A stretch of DNA of 64,000 bases from Candidatus Melainabacteria bacterium. GTDB taxonomy: Bacteria > Cyanobacteriota > Vampirovibrionia > Obscuribacterales > Obscuribacteraceae. Positions 26,235 through 34,967 of this stretch are shown here, one piece after another. Location: contig JABDBL010000005.1 in NCBI GenBank assembly GCA_013288645.1, positions 51,420-115,419 of the forward strand, written 5' to 3'. The notes beneath the pieces are model-generated. The model was not told the DNA's origin, made no database searches, and was given only the letters and a program-made list of their open reading frames with translations. Both the position numbers and the translations under genes were made by a program. The first letter of the stretch is position 1. Each line of letters opens with the position of its first letter.

Positions 26235-26859
26235 AAAGATTATTTTGATTCTTCTTGTAATTTTTGTAATAAATCTATCTCCTTTAGAATGCATGTCACA
26301 AGACCAGAATAGAACCGATCTTAATTTTGACATTAACGACCTTATTGAAATGGATTATCGCTATGATTGGGTTATTGATATTAAAGTTAGTGAAGGAGAT
26401 TATTTAAATTATGCAGGATGCAAATTGAATCCACTCAAAAAGTTGATTGTTAGTTATCATATCAATCCTCGATTTGGTGATATTTCCGGAAAATTCATAA
26501 AATACGAAGAATTGTGGTTTTATAAAGGTCATGCTGTTGGTTGTCGCCGCTTGCATGATCTAGACATACCAAATAGTTACCAGGGAGCAATTAGAGTGAT
26601 ACCATCTTCTGCAGCGTTAAAAAACAGTGCTCCTATAGGCGGTGCTATAGTGCGATTAATCCTAGACACAGGTTTATGCAATTGTCCGCTAAGTGCTATA
26701 TTTCTGCCGCAAGATACCTTTCAGGATATCATCAAGGGACTTTCTCGATACAATTATTACAGTAGCGCTAACAGTGATCTCTCGATTTCAAGATCATTAC
26801 CTGTATATATTTATTCGAATCCGTTAGGTTTGATGGATACAATTTATTTTTCTAATTGA
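26191..26859 (+). CDS. Exported or membrane-anchored protein of unknown function
   Basis: A 222-aa protein with an N-terminal hydrophobic segment (IILILLVIFVINLSPLEC) after a basic stretch. It reads as a signal anchor or a signal peptide, possibly with a lipobox-like PLEC. The remainder is soluble and rich in Tyr, Asp and Ile, with four scattered Cys (e.g. LCNCPLS). GGGA lies about 6 nt before the ATG. It overlaps the upstream TadE-like gene by 44 nt, so the pair is likely co-translated and may act together. No family recognised. Confidence 0.65.
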   Translation: MDAIRLAKNSIWTSKKIILILLVIFVINLSPLECMSQDQNRTDLNFDINDLIEMDYRYDWVIDIKVSEGDYLNYAGCKLNPLKKLIVSYHINPRFGDISGKFIKYEELWFYKGHAVGCRRLHDLDIPNSYQGAIRVIPSSAALKNSAPIGGAIVRLILDTGLCNCPLSAIFLPQDTFQDIIKGLSRYNYYSSANSDLSISRSLPVYIYSNPLGLMDTIYFSN

Positions 26860-27032
26860 AAAACTAAGCATAATTATGGCGAGGGTAACACTACAGTAAA
26901 TTGTATAAATTTTCAAATTAAATATAGCCATTGCTGATATAAGATGATCATTTAGTCTAATCAATCAGTTTATTGTTGGGTTGTCATGGGAATGCTTGGA
27001 GGTGAAGCCCTCTTACTATAGGAGTTATTGTG

Positions 27033-28355
27033 ATGAATAAAGATTTTTGTATTGGTCGATACATTTTAATAGGCATTTTGGTTCCTGCGGTAGCTTTATT
27101 GTTTAGTAATATCGTAATAGCCCAAGCTCAGATTCAACCCAGAACTCTTACATTAAGCCCTACTGGCGGAGATATGCAGTCTGCAATCCAGAATGCCCTA
27201 AATACCGTAGGTTCAGGTGGTACGGTGAAGCTAACGGCGGGTATTTTCAATCATTCTGCCCAATTAAATGTCCCAGCCAATGTGACTTTCGCTGGTGCTG
27301 GAATCAGTTCAGTCTTGATCGGTACTACCAGTAATTATGTAGTATTACTGAGCAATGGCTCATCGCTAAAGAATATGTCCATCCAGCAGGAGCATCCAGT
27401 ATTGAATCTATCAAGCATGTCTGATGCGTTAGCAGTGGCAGGTGCAGCAGCAGTAAATGCAAAAAATTATACTATGTCTGGACTCAACATTAGCAACACA
27501 ACAGCTGATGCTATATTGCTGAAGAATGCCACCGGTACGGTGTCAAATTGTAATGTAGCTTCCCACGTTAATGGCCGTGGCATGATGCTAGAAAATTCCG
27601 GTGGCTATTTATTGAATAATTCAATTAGCAGCGGTTTATTAGCGCTACTGCAAGTCTCCAATTATGGTTTAAATACACCACTAATAGTTAGTGGCAACAA
27701 AATAAAAAATGGAAGTTTTGTTTATGTAATAGGTGGTAAAGGTTTCCAGCTCGTCAATAATAATATTTTGGTTGATGAGTGCATTTTCGAATTTTGTACA
27801 TCAAGTATATTCAATGGCAATAATATATCTGGCCCTGTGTTAATTCTGGCTTGCCCAGGAAACACAAAAGTAAACGGAAACAGGTTTAACAACGAGCTAG
27901 AACTCGAGGATTTGTCTGGTCCAGTTCAGATCACTAACAATACTTTTGCTAATATACCTTCTGAGGCAGGCCATCCTATAGATGCTTGTGCTGTTCAAGT
28001 CTGCAAAAATGTGTCTTTTACAGGCAATACGGTAAGTAATGTATCTGGGGCAGCATTATCTGTGCTTGAGGGTAGTGGATTCCTAAACATAGGCTCCAAA
28101 AACTCCGGCCCTATAAAGAATAACTCTAATATAAACAATGCGTTATCAAATGTATGGACTGGTAGTCCTGCCAGTATGGGAATTCAGCACCCTGCTGTTA
28201 TTGAAGTCGATAGCAGTAATTACACTGCTAGTTTCACAGATAACAATTATGCTGGACCTGTAAATCACTTAAGGTATTTTATTTATGATGCAGGGAAAGG
28301 TTCGGTTACTGAGTCTGGCAATAGCACAAATACTATATTGAAAAGCGTATATTAA
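27033..28355 (+). CDS. Exported right-handed parallel beta-helix protein
   Basis: The ATG at 27033 has GGAG 8 nt upstream; a GTG one codon earlier is also open. Signal peptide: residues 8-33 (ILIGILVPAVALLFSNIVIA, end AQA). The opening MQSAIQNALNTVGSGGTVKL is the usual entry to pectate-lyase/glycosidase-like beta-helices. About ten PbH1-type turns follow (SLKNMSIQQ, MSGLNISNTTADAILLKN, ITNNTFAN, SFTGNTVSNVSGAALSV). Asn ladders are typical of NosD/pectin-lyase folds. No catalytic residues are assignable, so it may be a surface or carbohydrate-binding protein. About 440 aa. Confidence 0.85.
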   Translation: MNKDFCIGRYILIGILVPAVALLFSNIVIAQAQIQPRTLTLSPTGGDMQSAIQNALNTVGSGGTVKLTAGIFNHSAQLNVPANVTFAGAGISSVLIGTTSNYVVLLSNGSSLKNMSIQQEHPVLNLSSMSDALAVAGAAAVNAKNYTMSGLNISNTTADAILLKNATGTVSNCNVASHVNGRGMMLENSGGYLLNNSISSGLLALLQVSNYGLNTPLIVSGNKIKNGSFVYVIGGKGFQLVNNNILVDECIFEFCTSSIFNGNNISGPVLILACPGNTKVNGNRFNNELELEDLSGPVQITNNTFANIPSEAGHPIDACAVQVCKNVSFTGNTVSNVSGAALSVLEGSGFLNIGSKNSGPIKNNSNINNALSNVWTGSPASMGIQHPAVIEVDSSNYTASFTDNNYAGPVNHLRYFIYDAGKGSVTESGNSTNTILKSVY

Positions 28356-28396
28356 TCGGTTCAATAAAGTCAGAGAAGGATAAAATTCACCGACTA

Positions 28397-28915
28397 TTAT
28401 CTAAAATGACTTGATTGCAGTCTGTCGAACTGCCAATAGGTAATAGTTAATCTTGATTTACCATCTGGTGGTTCAGCCTCATTAACAGCAATTGTGCATT
28501 TATGTCCATTCTTATGTTCAGCCACAAGTGAATCGGGACTATCCTTTGATATGCTCCATTGCCTGGCAACAAGGGCGTCCTTATAGAATTTTAGTACTGT
28601 TTGTGGATCTTGTTCGGCAAAAAATATCAAATGGTAGAGAGTTCTATTATGCAAAGCCGACGTTTTGTCGCCGGTAAAAAATTTTGTCGCTCCATCAGGC
28701 TGGGGTAAATCTGGCAAGGATACCGGATTTGTTAAACGCTGTACTCCTAGCATCATCGTAGAAACTTGTTTTTTATGATTAAATCCAGACACTTGAGATT
28801 GTGCGGAATTAGATACAGTTTGTGCCGAAGACATGAAAATAGATTGACTAAATAAAGCTATAAAAGACAAGAAGAGAAAGTCTGCTTTGTTTGTGATTAT
28901 CGACTTGTTGACCAT
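28397..28915 (-). CDS. Exported protein of unknown function
   Basis: A 172-aa protein with a signal peptide at about 10-32 (FLFLSFIALFSQSIFMSSA). AGGAAG precedes the ATG by 9 nt. A Ser/Gln/Asn-rich spacer follows, and the C-terminal 80 residues form a small alpha/beta domain with the landmark LKFYKDALVARQWSI and CTIAVNE. This 'FY...L...GW'-type pattern recurs in small periplasmic domains whose role is not established. It faces away from the beta-helix gene. Confidence 0.7.
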   Translation of the reverse strand: MVNKSIITNKADFLFLSFIALFSQSIFMSSAQTVSNSAQSQVSGFNHKKQVSTMMLGVQRLTNPVSLPDLPQPDGATKFFTGDKTSALHNRTLYHLIFFAEQDPQTVLKFYKDALVARQWSISKDSPDSLVAEHKNGHKCTIAVNEAEPPDGKSRLTITYWQFDRLQSSHFR

Positions 28916-29023
28916 TTAGTATTCTTCCTTTCCATGTTGGTTTTACTGTTTCAATAATGTGATTGTCTGAGACGTAATTTTTCAAATAATTATAGTGGTT
29001 AGACTAGACGCGTCTAGCTTTAG

Positions 29024-29491
29024 TTAAATTTCTTTGGTTTTATCTGCCATCTCGGCCTTATTGATCAGTTGTGCCAATGCTCTTAGCCCGAGTAAGTAGC
29101 TTTCTACCCCCAGTCCAACTATTGTCTCGGCACAAACAGCCGTAATATATGAAATATGGCGAAATTCTTCGCGCTGATAGATGTTAGACATATGTACTTC
29201 AATCACAGACTTGCCAAAATCGCTTATAGCATCTCTTAAGGCAATAGAGGTATGTCCGTAAGCACCGGGATTAATAAGTATTCCATCATAACTGTCTGCA
29301 GCTTCTTGAATTTTGTCTATTAAAAATCCCTCGTGATTAGATTGATAGATATCAAGATCTATTCTTATTTCTTTCGCTAATTCTTTAAGTCTATTATTTA
29401 TTTCATCGAATGAGATGCTGCCATAAACTTCTGGTTGGCGTTTGCCGAACAGGTTTAAATTAGGCCCATGTATAGTCAAAATTCTATTCAG
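29024..29491 (-). CDS. aroQ: Type II 3-dehydroquinate dehydratase
   Basis: Removes water from 3-dehydroquinate to give 3-dehydroshikimate, step three of the shikimate pathway, as a cytoplasmic dodecamer. The family N-terminus ILTIHGPNLNLFGKRQPEVYG holds the catalytic Arg and Tyr. QSNHEGFLIDKI, NPGAYGHTSIALRDAI (catalytic His) and IEVHMSNIYQREEFRH complete the active site. The usual start would be TTG at 29479, but family proteins begin 'MkILviNGPNLN'. The CTG at 29491, 7 nt after a perfect GGAG, restores this length and is chosen, with low certainty about the start codon only. Confidence 0.93.
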   Translation of the reverse strand: MNRILTIHGPNLNLFGKRQPEVYGSISFDEINNRLKELAKEIRIDLDIYQSNHEGFLIDKIQEAADSYDGILINPGAYGHTSIALRDAISDFGKSVIEVHMSNIYQREEFRHISYITAVCAETIVGLGVESYLLGLRALAQLINKAEMADKTKEI

Positions 29492-29632
29492 CTTATTTCT
29501 CCTTTTAGGGCTTTTGCTATTATTACAGATGTCTAGTTTTTATTTATTTGGAATAAACATAACTTGTAAAGACAATGTTTGACTGGCATAAGTAGGGAAT
29601 GGCATTAGTCGAGCCATTGTCAATGAAAACGA

Positions 29633-30226
29633 CTATGCTCCTATAGGCTTAACAAGTAGGAAAGTTGTATAGTTATCATCGGAGTCTTGCAAATCTTCTG
29701 CTACCACTTTGAGATTATGAATTTGAGCGAGAAATTTATTGCTAACAGTGGCTACACTCTTGGGCAGCTTCTCCTCGCTTAGTAGTTCTGCCACTTTAGC
29801 TGGGTCTATGAGTTCTCCCTCGCAAACATTTAATTTGATATTGCTATAAAACTTTTTCAAATTTTGCTCACATTGGCGTAAAACTTGTGGGTGCGTGATT
29901 ATTGTTTCTATGTCAGTGATTTTGGCCTTAGGGCTAATCATTAAAGCATGAGCGATTTTTATCTGGTAAGTGCCCACCACAGAAAAATCACGGCCAGACA
30001 TGGCTTCAACGCTTTCTTCTACTTCTCCACCTAAGGAGTTACGTACGGCAAATTGTCCGAAATCTATTTCCTGGCTTTCTAAGGATTTAAATACATTTTC
30101 AGTTGTATGCAGGTAGCGCAATTGATAAATGGGTATGCCATGATTGGCTAGATTATTTAACGCTGCCTGTTCGTTGAAGCTTCCACGACCGCCCTGGATA
30201 CCAACTGTTTTGCTAGATTCTATCAT
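29633..30226 (-). CDS. pheA: Prephenate dehydratase catalytic domain, without ACT domain
   Basis: A 197-aa protein covering only the PDT domain, which converts prephenate to phenylpyruvate. IQGGRGSFNEQAALNN is the N-terminal motif, FGQFAVRNSLGGEVEES the ENS-type region, ITHPQVLRQCEQNL the core, and DNYTTFLLV the TRF-type catalytic motif (Thr-Thr-Phe here). The regulatory ACT domain usual in bacterial PheA is absent, so feedback control by phenylalanine would differ. Prephenate would be supplied by the stand-alone chorismate mutase at 31282. It is divergent from the aldo/keto reductase gene. Confidence 0.85.
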   Translation of the reverse strand: MIESSKTVGIQGGRGSFNEQAALNNLANHGIPIYQLRYLHTTENVFKSLESQEIDFGQFAVRNSLGGEVEESVEAMSGRDFSVVGTYQIKIAHALMISPKAKITDIETIITHPQVLRQCEQNLKKFYSNIKLNVCEGELIDPAKVAELLSEEKLPKSVATVSNKFLAQIHNLKVVAEDLQDSDDNYTTFLLVKPIGA

Positions 30227-30283
30227 TTGAGCTATTATATCGCCTTGAATGCCTATCGTTTAGAATCTTATACATAATTAGAA

Positions 30284-31285
30284 ATGGGGACAGGATTGCA
30301 GAAGAGACGTTTGGGAAAATTTGGTCCAGCTATTTCTGCCCTTGGGCTAGGTTGCATGGGCATGTCTGAATTCTATGGTGAAAGAGATGATGATGAATCA
30401 ATAGCGACCATCCATAGAGCTTTAGACCTTGGTTTGAATTTTTTAGATACAGCAGATGTGTATGGTCCATACAGTAATGAAGAATTGGTGGGGCGTGCTA
30501 TTCAAGGAAAAAGAGAACAAGCTTTTTTGGCGACTAAATTTGGCTTTGTGCGATCACCAGATGAGCCCGATAAGCGAGAATTAAATGGTCGTCCTGAATA
30601 TGTTCAGTCCGCTTGTGAAGCCAGCCTTAAGCGGCTAAACGTTGATACCATTGATTTGTATTATTACCATCGTCTAGATGCCAAAGTGCCTATCGAAGAA
30701 ACAGTGGGAGCCATGTCTGACTTGATTCAACAGGGTAAAATTCGTTATATAGGATTATCTGAGACAAAAGCCCAAACTTTGCGCAAAGCTCATTTAATAT
30801 ATCCGATAGCAGCATTGCAAAGTGAATACTCTCTGTGGACCAGAGACCCTGAAGATGAAATTCTTGATACTTGTAACGAACTGGGCATTGCTTTTATTCC
30901 TTTTTCTCCCCTAGGCAGAGGATTTTTGACGGGACAAATTAAACAAATTGATGATCTACCGCCTGACGATCATAGGCGACAGTTCCCCCGTTTTCAGGGC
31001 GAGAATTTTTCCAAGAATATAAAGCTAGTAGAATTAGTTCATTCAATTGCCCGAGAAAAATCTTGTACCCCTGGACAATTAGCCTTAGCCTGGGTATTGG
31101 CGCAAGGTAATAATATAATCCCTATACCTGGCACAAAGCGGCGCAAATATTTAGAGGAGAATATAGGCAGTTTAGATGTAAAGTTAACGCCTGCTGATTT
31201 AGAACGAATTGAAGAAGTTTTTCCGCGGGATGCTGTTCATGGTGAAAGATATCCTGAAAATATGATGAGGCTTTCCAATCGATGA
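30284..31285 (+). CDS. Aldo/keto reductase
   Basis: A 333-aa NADPH-dependent (beta/alpha)8-barrel oxidoreductase. The signature [20 protein letters not shown] holds the catalytic Asp and Tyr, ATKFGFV the catalytic Lys, and DLYYYHRLD the active-site His. [12 protein letters not shown] and [14 protein letters not shown] give the NADPH-binding end. It resembles the AKR13/YakC-like group acting on aldehydes; the physiological substrate is unknown. Its stop overlaps the ATG of the chorismate mutase gene by 4 nt (ATGA), which ties it to the aromatic cluster, though no aromatic substrate is implied. Confidence 0.93.
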   Translation: MGTGLQKRRLGKFGPAISALGLGCMGMSEFYGERDDDESIATIHRALDLGLNFLDTADVYGPYSNEELVGRAIQGKREQAFLATKFGFVRSPDEPDKRELNGRPEYVQSACEASLKRLNVDTIDLYYYHRLDAKVPIEETVGAMSDLIQQGKIRYIGLSETKAQTLRKAHLIYPIAALQSEYSLWTRDPEDEILDTCNELGIAFIPFSPLGRGFLTGQIKQIDDLPPDDHRRQFPRFQGENFSKNIKLVELVHSIAREKSCTPGQLALAWVLAQGNNIIPIPGTKRRKYLEENIGSLDVKLTPADLERIEEVFPRDAVHGERYPENMMRLSNR

Positions 31286-31557
31286 ATGAAGCGAATAATT
31301 CTCATTTAGCCGGAGCACGACAAGAAATAGATAAAATAGATATGTCAATCTGGTCACTATTAGAAAAGCGCTTTGCTTTATCAAAAGAGGTGTCCAGAAT
31401 AAAGAACAATTTTCAACTACCAGTGCTTGACGAGAAAAGAGAACAAGAACTTCTAGCAAAAATTGGTAATTTAAATTGTGATGCGGACGTCTCTTTAGCT
31501 ATTACTCAAATTTATAAGCTTATTTTCGAATTGAGCAGAAAATATCAATGTGAATAA
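31282..31557 (+). CDS. Chorismate mutase, AroQ class, stand-alone (91 aa)
   Basis: An all-helical enzyme converting chorismate to prephenate. The helix-1 signature [20 protein letters not shown] holds the first catalytic Arg. [11 protein letters not shown] provides the Lys, [11 protein letters not shown] the second Arg/Glu region, and [16 protein letters not shown] the last helix. Length matches monofunctional AroQ enzymes. It overlaps the aldo/keto reductase stop by 4 nt and ends 3 nt before the convergent shikimate kinase gene. It feeds the separately encoded prephenate dehydratase. Confidence 0.9.
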   Translation: MNEANNSHLAGARQEIDKIDMSIWSLLEKRFALSKEVSRIKNNFQLPVLDEKREQELLAKIGNLNCDADVSLAITQIYKLIFELSRKYQCE

Positions 31558-31560
31558 TGC

Positions 31561-32187
31561 CTACAGTTTAAGTAATATTCTAATTGTTGCCACTACCGCT
31601 TCTATACTTTTATTACTTGTATCAATCTGATAAGGGGCTTGGGCATAAACTTCTTGGCGTTCGGATAGAAGTTTTTCTAATCGGAATAATTGCTCGGTAC
31701 TATTAGTTTGTGTATTTTCCTCGTCTGCAATATTCAGGTTAAGAAGAGGTCTATGTTTTACTGGACCTACCCTTTCTATAAGCACTGAAGCGGAGGCTTG
31801 TAAGCAAACAATATCACCTAATTTTAAAAGGTTGGCAAAATTTTGCGGCGGTATAGGCAAGCCGCCGCCACAAGAGATTATTGTGCCGCCGCTTGATTTA
31901 GTGTTATCGGCAGGCTTTTGGCACATTTTAGTCATTTGGTTCACCAAAGCACCTTCTAATTGGCGAAAAACTATTTCTTTATGTTTAGAAAAAATTTCGC
32001 TCACTGTCATAGACGTTGCTTGTTCAATTAGAACATCTGTGTCGTAATAATCCCAATTTAGACACTGGCTCAACCCCAGTCCCACTACTGTTTTGCCAGC
32101 TCCGGGTGGTCCAATGATAATAATTATTGGTAACTTTAAATTTGCTAGGTTGAAATTTATACGTTCTATGTTCAATTCTATGTTCAA
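31561..32187 (-). CDS. aroK: Shikimate kinase
   Basis: Phosphorylates shikimate at O3 with ATP. The Walker A IIGPPGAGKTVVGLGLS, the DTDVLIEQATSMTVSEIF shikimate-binding region with its Asp, the RQLEGAL (Arg/Glu) helix, the GGGLP loop and the lid-region Arg near KHRPLLN are all present. About 208 aa, slightly longer than the usual 170-190 because of an insert after NQMTKMCQK. The start is uncertain: the N-terminal codons include a 12-bp tandem repeat (TCTATGTTCAAT twice, 32165-32188, as NIELNIER), so a shorter start is possible. Divergent from aroC. Confidence 0.93.
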   Translation of the reverse strand: MNIELNIERINFNLANLKLPIIIIIGPPGAGKTVVGLGLSQCLNWDYYDTDVLIEQATSMTVSEIFSKHKEIVFRQLEGALVNQMTKMCQKPADNTKSSGGTIISCGGGLPIPPQNFANLLKLGDIVCLQASASVLIERVGPVKHRPLLNLNIADEENTQTNSTEQLFRLEKLLSERQEVYAQAPYQIDTSNKSIEAVVATIRILLKL

Positions 32188-32308
32188 TTTTGCAAACCGA
32201 AGGTTTTAGCAGGATAATATTGGTAAACTAAGCCTTATTTAGCGTATTATAATCCGATTATTTACGCTGTTATTATCAAGTGTCTATATTAAGGAATAAT
32301 TGCGTTAC

Positions 32309-33526
32309 ATGTTGCGATTTTATACTAGCGGTGAATCTCATGGTCGAGGAATTCTAGCTTTTCTAGAAGGGATTCCTGCTGGACTAAATGTTGATATTGC
32401 CCTTATTAATGCTGAGCTAGCTAGGCGACAAGGGGGTTATGGGCGCAGCAGCAGACAGAAATTAGAAAGTGACGAGGCTACTGTTTTAAGCGGAATTCGT
32501 CATGGTATTACAAGTGGTGCGCCAATTACTTTACTTGTTAATAATAAGGAGTCAGAAAATTGGACTTATGTAATGTCAACCTCTGAGGTTGACATTACTG
32601 ACAAGAATGTAATTGAACAGATGGAAAATAAATCCATTAAACGATTTAGACCAGGACATGCTGATCTCCCCGGTACAATTAAATTTCGTCAGCGCGATAT
32701 ACGAGATGTTTTGGAGCGTTCATCTGCTCGCGAAACAGCTGCACGTGTTGCTGCTGGTGCTTTGTGTCAGCAAGTATTAAGTAATTGTAGTATTAAGTCA
32801 ACCGCTCATGTTTTGCAAATTGGTGACATAGAAGCCCTGCAGGATGCGGCTCAAATGTCTATTGAAGAAATTGACATCAAAGCTAAGAACGCGGATTTAC
32901 TTTGCATAGATGATACTGCTGCAGAAAAAATGAAAGTGCTTATTAATAAAACCTGGCAAGAGGGAGATACGTTAGGCGGTGTTGTGGAAATTATCGTAGA
33001 AGGGCTTCCAGTTGGCTTGGGAAGTTATACACAATGGGATTTAAAATTAGACGGCAAATTAGCGCAGGCTTTAATGAGTGTGCAAGCAGTTAAAGCTGTA
33101 GAAATAGGAGATGGCACTAATAGTGCTAAAAAGGTGGGTTCCTTAGTACATGATGCCATTTATCCAACTAAGCATAATTCACCATTGCCGTTTAGGCGTC
33201 AGACTAATTATGCCGGAGGGATAGAAGGTGGAATGACTAACGGGGAACGGTTGATTGTAAGAGCTTATATGAAGCCATTACCAACTCTGCGCTCTGGTTT
33301 ATCCTCGCTTTCATTTCCTGAATTTGCTGAACAAACTGCACATTATGAAAGATCTGACGTGTGTGCTGTATCAGCTTGTGCGATTGTATGCAAAGCTATG
33401 GTTAGTATTATCCTTACGGGAGCTTTATTAGATAAATTTGGTGGTGATAATTTGGTAGATCTGCAAAATTCAATTGATCAATATAAAGGTTATTGCAGCA
33501 GGCTGGGTCAAGATGTTAAAGCATAA
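32309..33526 (+). CDS. aroC: Chorismate synthase
   Basis: The FMN-dependent enzyme that makes chorismate from EPSP. The start is set at the ATG at 32309 because the protein then opens MLRFYTSGESHGRGILAFLE, the canonical family N-terminus; a TTG at 32300 is also open. Other landmarks: RRQGGYGRSSRQKLE, RPGHADLPGTIKF, RSSARETAARVAAGALC, TNYAGGIEGGMTNGE and RSDVCAVSA. About 405 aa. It is followed directly by aroB with a short overlap. Confidence 0.96.
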   Translation: MLRFYTSGESHGRGILAFLEGIPAGLNVDIALINAELARRQGGYGRSSRQKLESDEATVLSGIRHGITSGAPITLLVNNKESENWTYVMSTSEVDITDKNVIEQMENKSIKRFRPGHADLPGTIKFRQRDIRDVLERSSARETAARVAAGALCQQVLSNCSIKSTAHVLQIGDIEALQDAAQMSIEEIDIKAKNADLLCIDDTAAEKMKVLINKTWQEGDTLGGVVEIIVEGLPVGLGSYTQWDLKLDGKLAQALMSVQAVKAVEIGDGTNSAKKVGSLVHDAIYPTKHNSPLPFRRQTNYAGGIEGGMTNGERLIVRAYMKPLPTLRSGLSSLSFPEFAEQTAHYERSDVCAVSACAIVCKAMVSIILTGALLDKFGGDNLVDLQNSIDQYKGYCSRLGQDVKA

Positions 33527-34664
33527 AACTCATTATGGTGAGTCTCTAAATCTCAATTGGCAATCCGTCTTACATGTTGGCACCAGGGTTGTTGTAGGCA
33601 AAGGGACATTAGCTAAATTGCCAGATTTATTAGCGCAAATCGATGCGGGTAAAAAGATTTTATTGCTTAAACCCCCTAATTTGTTTATTCAAGAAATAGA
33701 TTATCTAAAAACGGAATTGCATGCCAAAAGTATATCAGTGCATGTACTTGAGATTCCAGATGGTGAGGCTTGTAAGTCAATCGACTACTTAATCAAAGTC
33801 TGGAATGCTATGCACCAATTGAAGTTTTCGCGCAAGGATACCCTAGTTGGCTTTGGTGGTGGTTCAGTAACAGACATTGCCGGTTTTGCTGCTTCAACTT
33901 ATTTGCGCGGTATAAATCTGGTTACTATTCCCACAACGCTGTTAGCACAAGTAGATGCGGCAATTGGGGGCAAGACGGCTGTTAATTTTCACGGTGGTAA
34001 AAATCTTATTGGTAATTATTATTTTGCAAAAGCTGTCATTGTGGATACCGACACATTGGCTACTTTGCCTCGTACTCAATTTACTTCCGGTTTAGCCGAA
34101 GTTATTAAATATGCTTTGCTGGAAAAAACCATTGCTAATGAAACTGAATATTCCATGGGTCCTCGACCATTACTGCAGGTGTTAGAAAACTCGATTGCAG
34201 ATCTCGCTTGGAATAACGAATTATTGCCGGGTATTCTTATTGCTTCTATGAAAATGAAGCTTGCTGTAGTAGCTCAAGATGCCTTAGAAAGTGGGTTACG
34301 TCGTTGTTTAAACTTAGGGCATACCTTGGCACATGCTTTAGAAAGTACAAGCAATTTTGCTCTTAGTCACGGTGAAGCGGTAGCAATAGGTATAGCCTTT
34401 GCACTGCATTTGGCTGTATCACATAAGCAATTAAGTGAATCAGATAGTCATCGGGCCTTGAATCTTTTAGAAGTTGTTGGATTGCCTACTAAAATGTCGG
34501 CCGGAATTTCTGTACCAATATTATTAGATCATTTATTTCGCGATAAAAAACGAGAAGGCGAAGCAATCAAAATGATATTGCCAAAAGACGAATTAGGTAT
34601 GGTTGATTACAATGAATTGATTAAACGCGAAGAAATCGAACAGAGATTAACTCATTTTTTGTAA
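33513..34664 (+). CDS. aroB: 3-dehydroquinate synthase
   Basis: Converts DAHP to 3-dehydroquinate using NAD and Zn. The ATG at 33513 is preferred; the open frame begins further upstream at a TTG inside aroC. NAD- and metal-binding landmarks: LVGFGGGSVTDIAGFAAS, PTTLLAQVDAAIGGKTAVN, GKNLIGNYY, LAEVIKYALL (Glu ligand), LNLGHTLAHALE (His ligand) and LSHGEAVAIGIAFA (His ligand). About 383 aa. It completes a group with aroQ, aroK, aroC, prephenate dehydratase and chorismate mutase; aroA, aroE and DAHP synthase are not in this window. Confidence 0.96.
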   Translation: MLKHKTHYGESLNLNWQSVLHVGTRVVVGKGTLAKLPDLLAQIDAGKKILLLKPPNLFIQEIDYLKTELHAKSISVHVLEIPDGEACKSIDYLIKVWNAMHQLKFSRKDTLVGFGGGSVTDIAGFAASTYLRGINLVTIPTTLLAQVDAAIGGKTAVNFHGGKNLIGNYYFAKAVIVDTDTLATLPRTQFTSGLAEVIKYALLEKTIANETEYSMGPRPLLQVLENSIADLAWNNELLPGILIASMKMKLAVVAQDALESGLRRCLNLGHTLAHALESTSNFALSHGEAVAIGIAFALHLAVSHKQLSESDSHRALNLLEVVGLPTKMSAGISVPILLDHLFRDKKREGEAIKMILPKDELGMVDYNELIKREEIEQRLTHFL

Positions 34665-34967
34665 TGTTGTGTTTTAACAGTTTGCATAATCACCACAAAG
34701 TGCGATAGACAAATAAGAATTAAAGTGCAAAGCCTGCGAAAGCCTAGTAAATATTGGTTTTGTATAGATTGATTCTGTATAGATTGATTTTATATAGATT
34801 AATTTTGGGTTTTTCTTAGTCTCACAATCCATCGCTGTCAAGAGATGTCTGAGATGATAGATATGAGAGTTGGTGTTGCGCCGGTAGCTAGAAATATTTG
34901 AGCTGAATGTATTTTGGCGGGGCATATAGTAATTGACTAAGTGAAAGAGTTGGCTTAGTGGCGAAAA
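34665..34967. other. Intergenic region upstream of the giant gene
   Basis: About 300 nt separating aroB from the giant ORF. It contains the 15-bp direct repeats listed separately. A minus-strand 83-codon frame crosses it but contains the repeat-derived low-complexity stretch and no ribosome site, so it is not accepted. No terminator-like hairpin after aroB was recognised. Confidence 0.5.
34761..34805 (+). repeat. Three tandem 15-bp direct repeats upstream of the giant gene
   Basis: Copies: TGTATAGATTGATTC (34761), TGTATAGATTGATTT (34776), TATATAGATTAATTT (34791), ending about 160 nt upstream of the giant ORF. Each contains TATAGA, a -10-like hexamer, and TTGATT lies 18 nt before the next one. 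The array could be stacked promoter elements or regulator-binding iterons; this role is inference. Confidence 0.75.

Noticed and set aside
34674..34925. An 83-codon minus-strand frame between aroB and the giant gene
   Set aside because: It is partly made of the 15-bp direct repeats, with no ribosome site or family resemblance.
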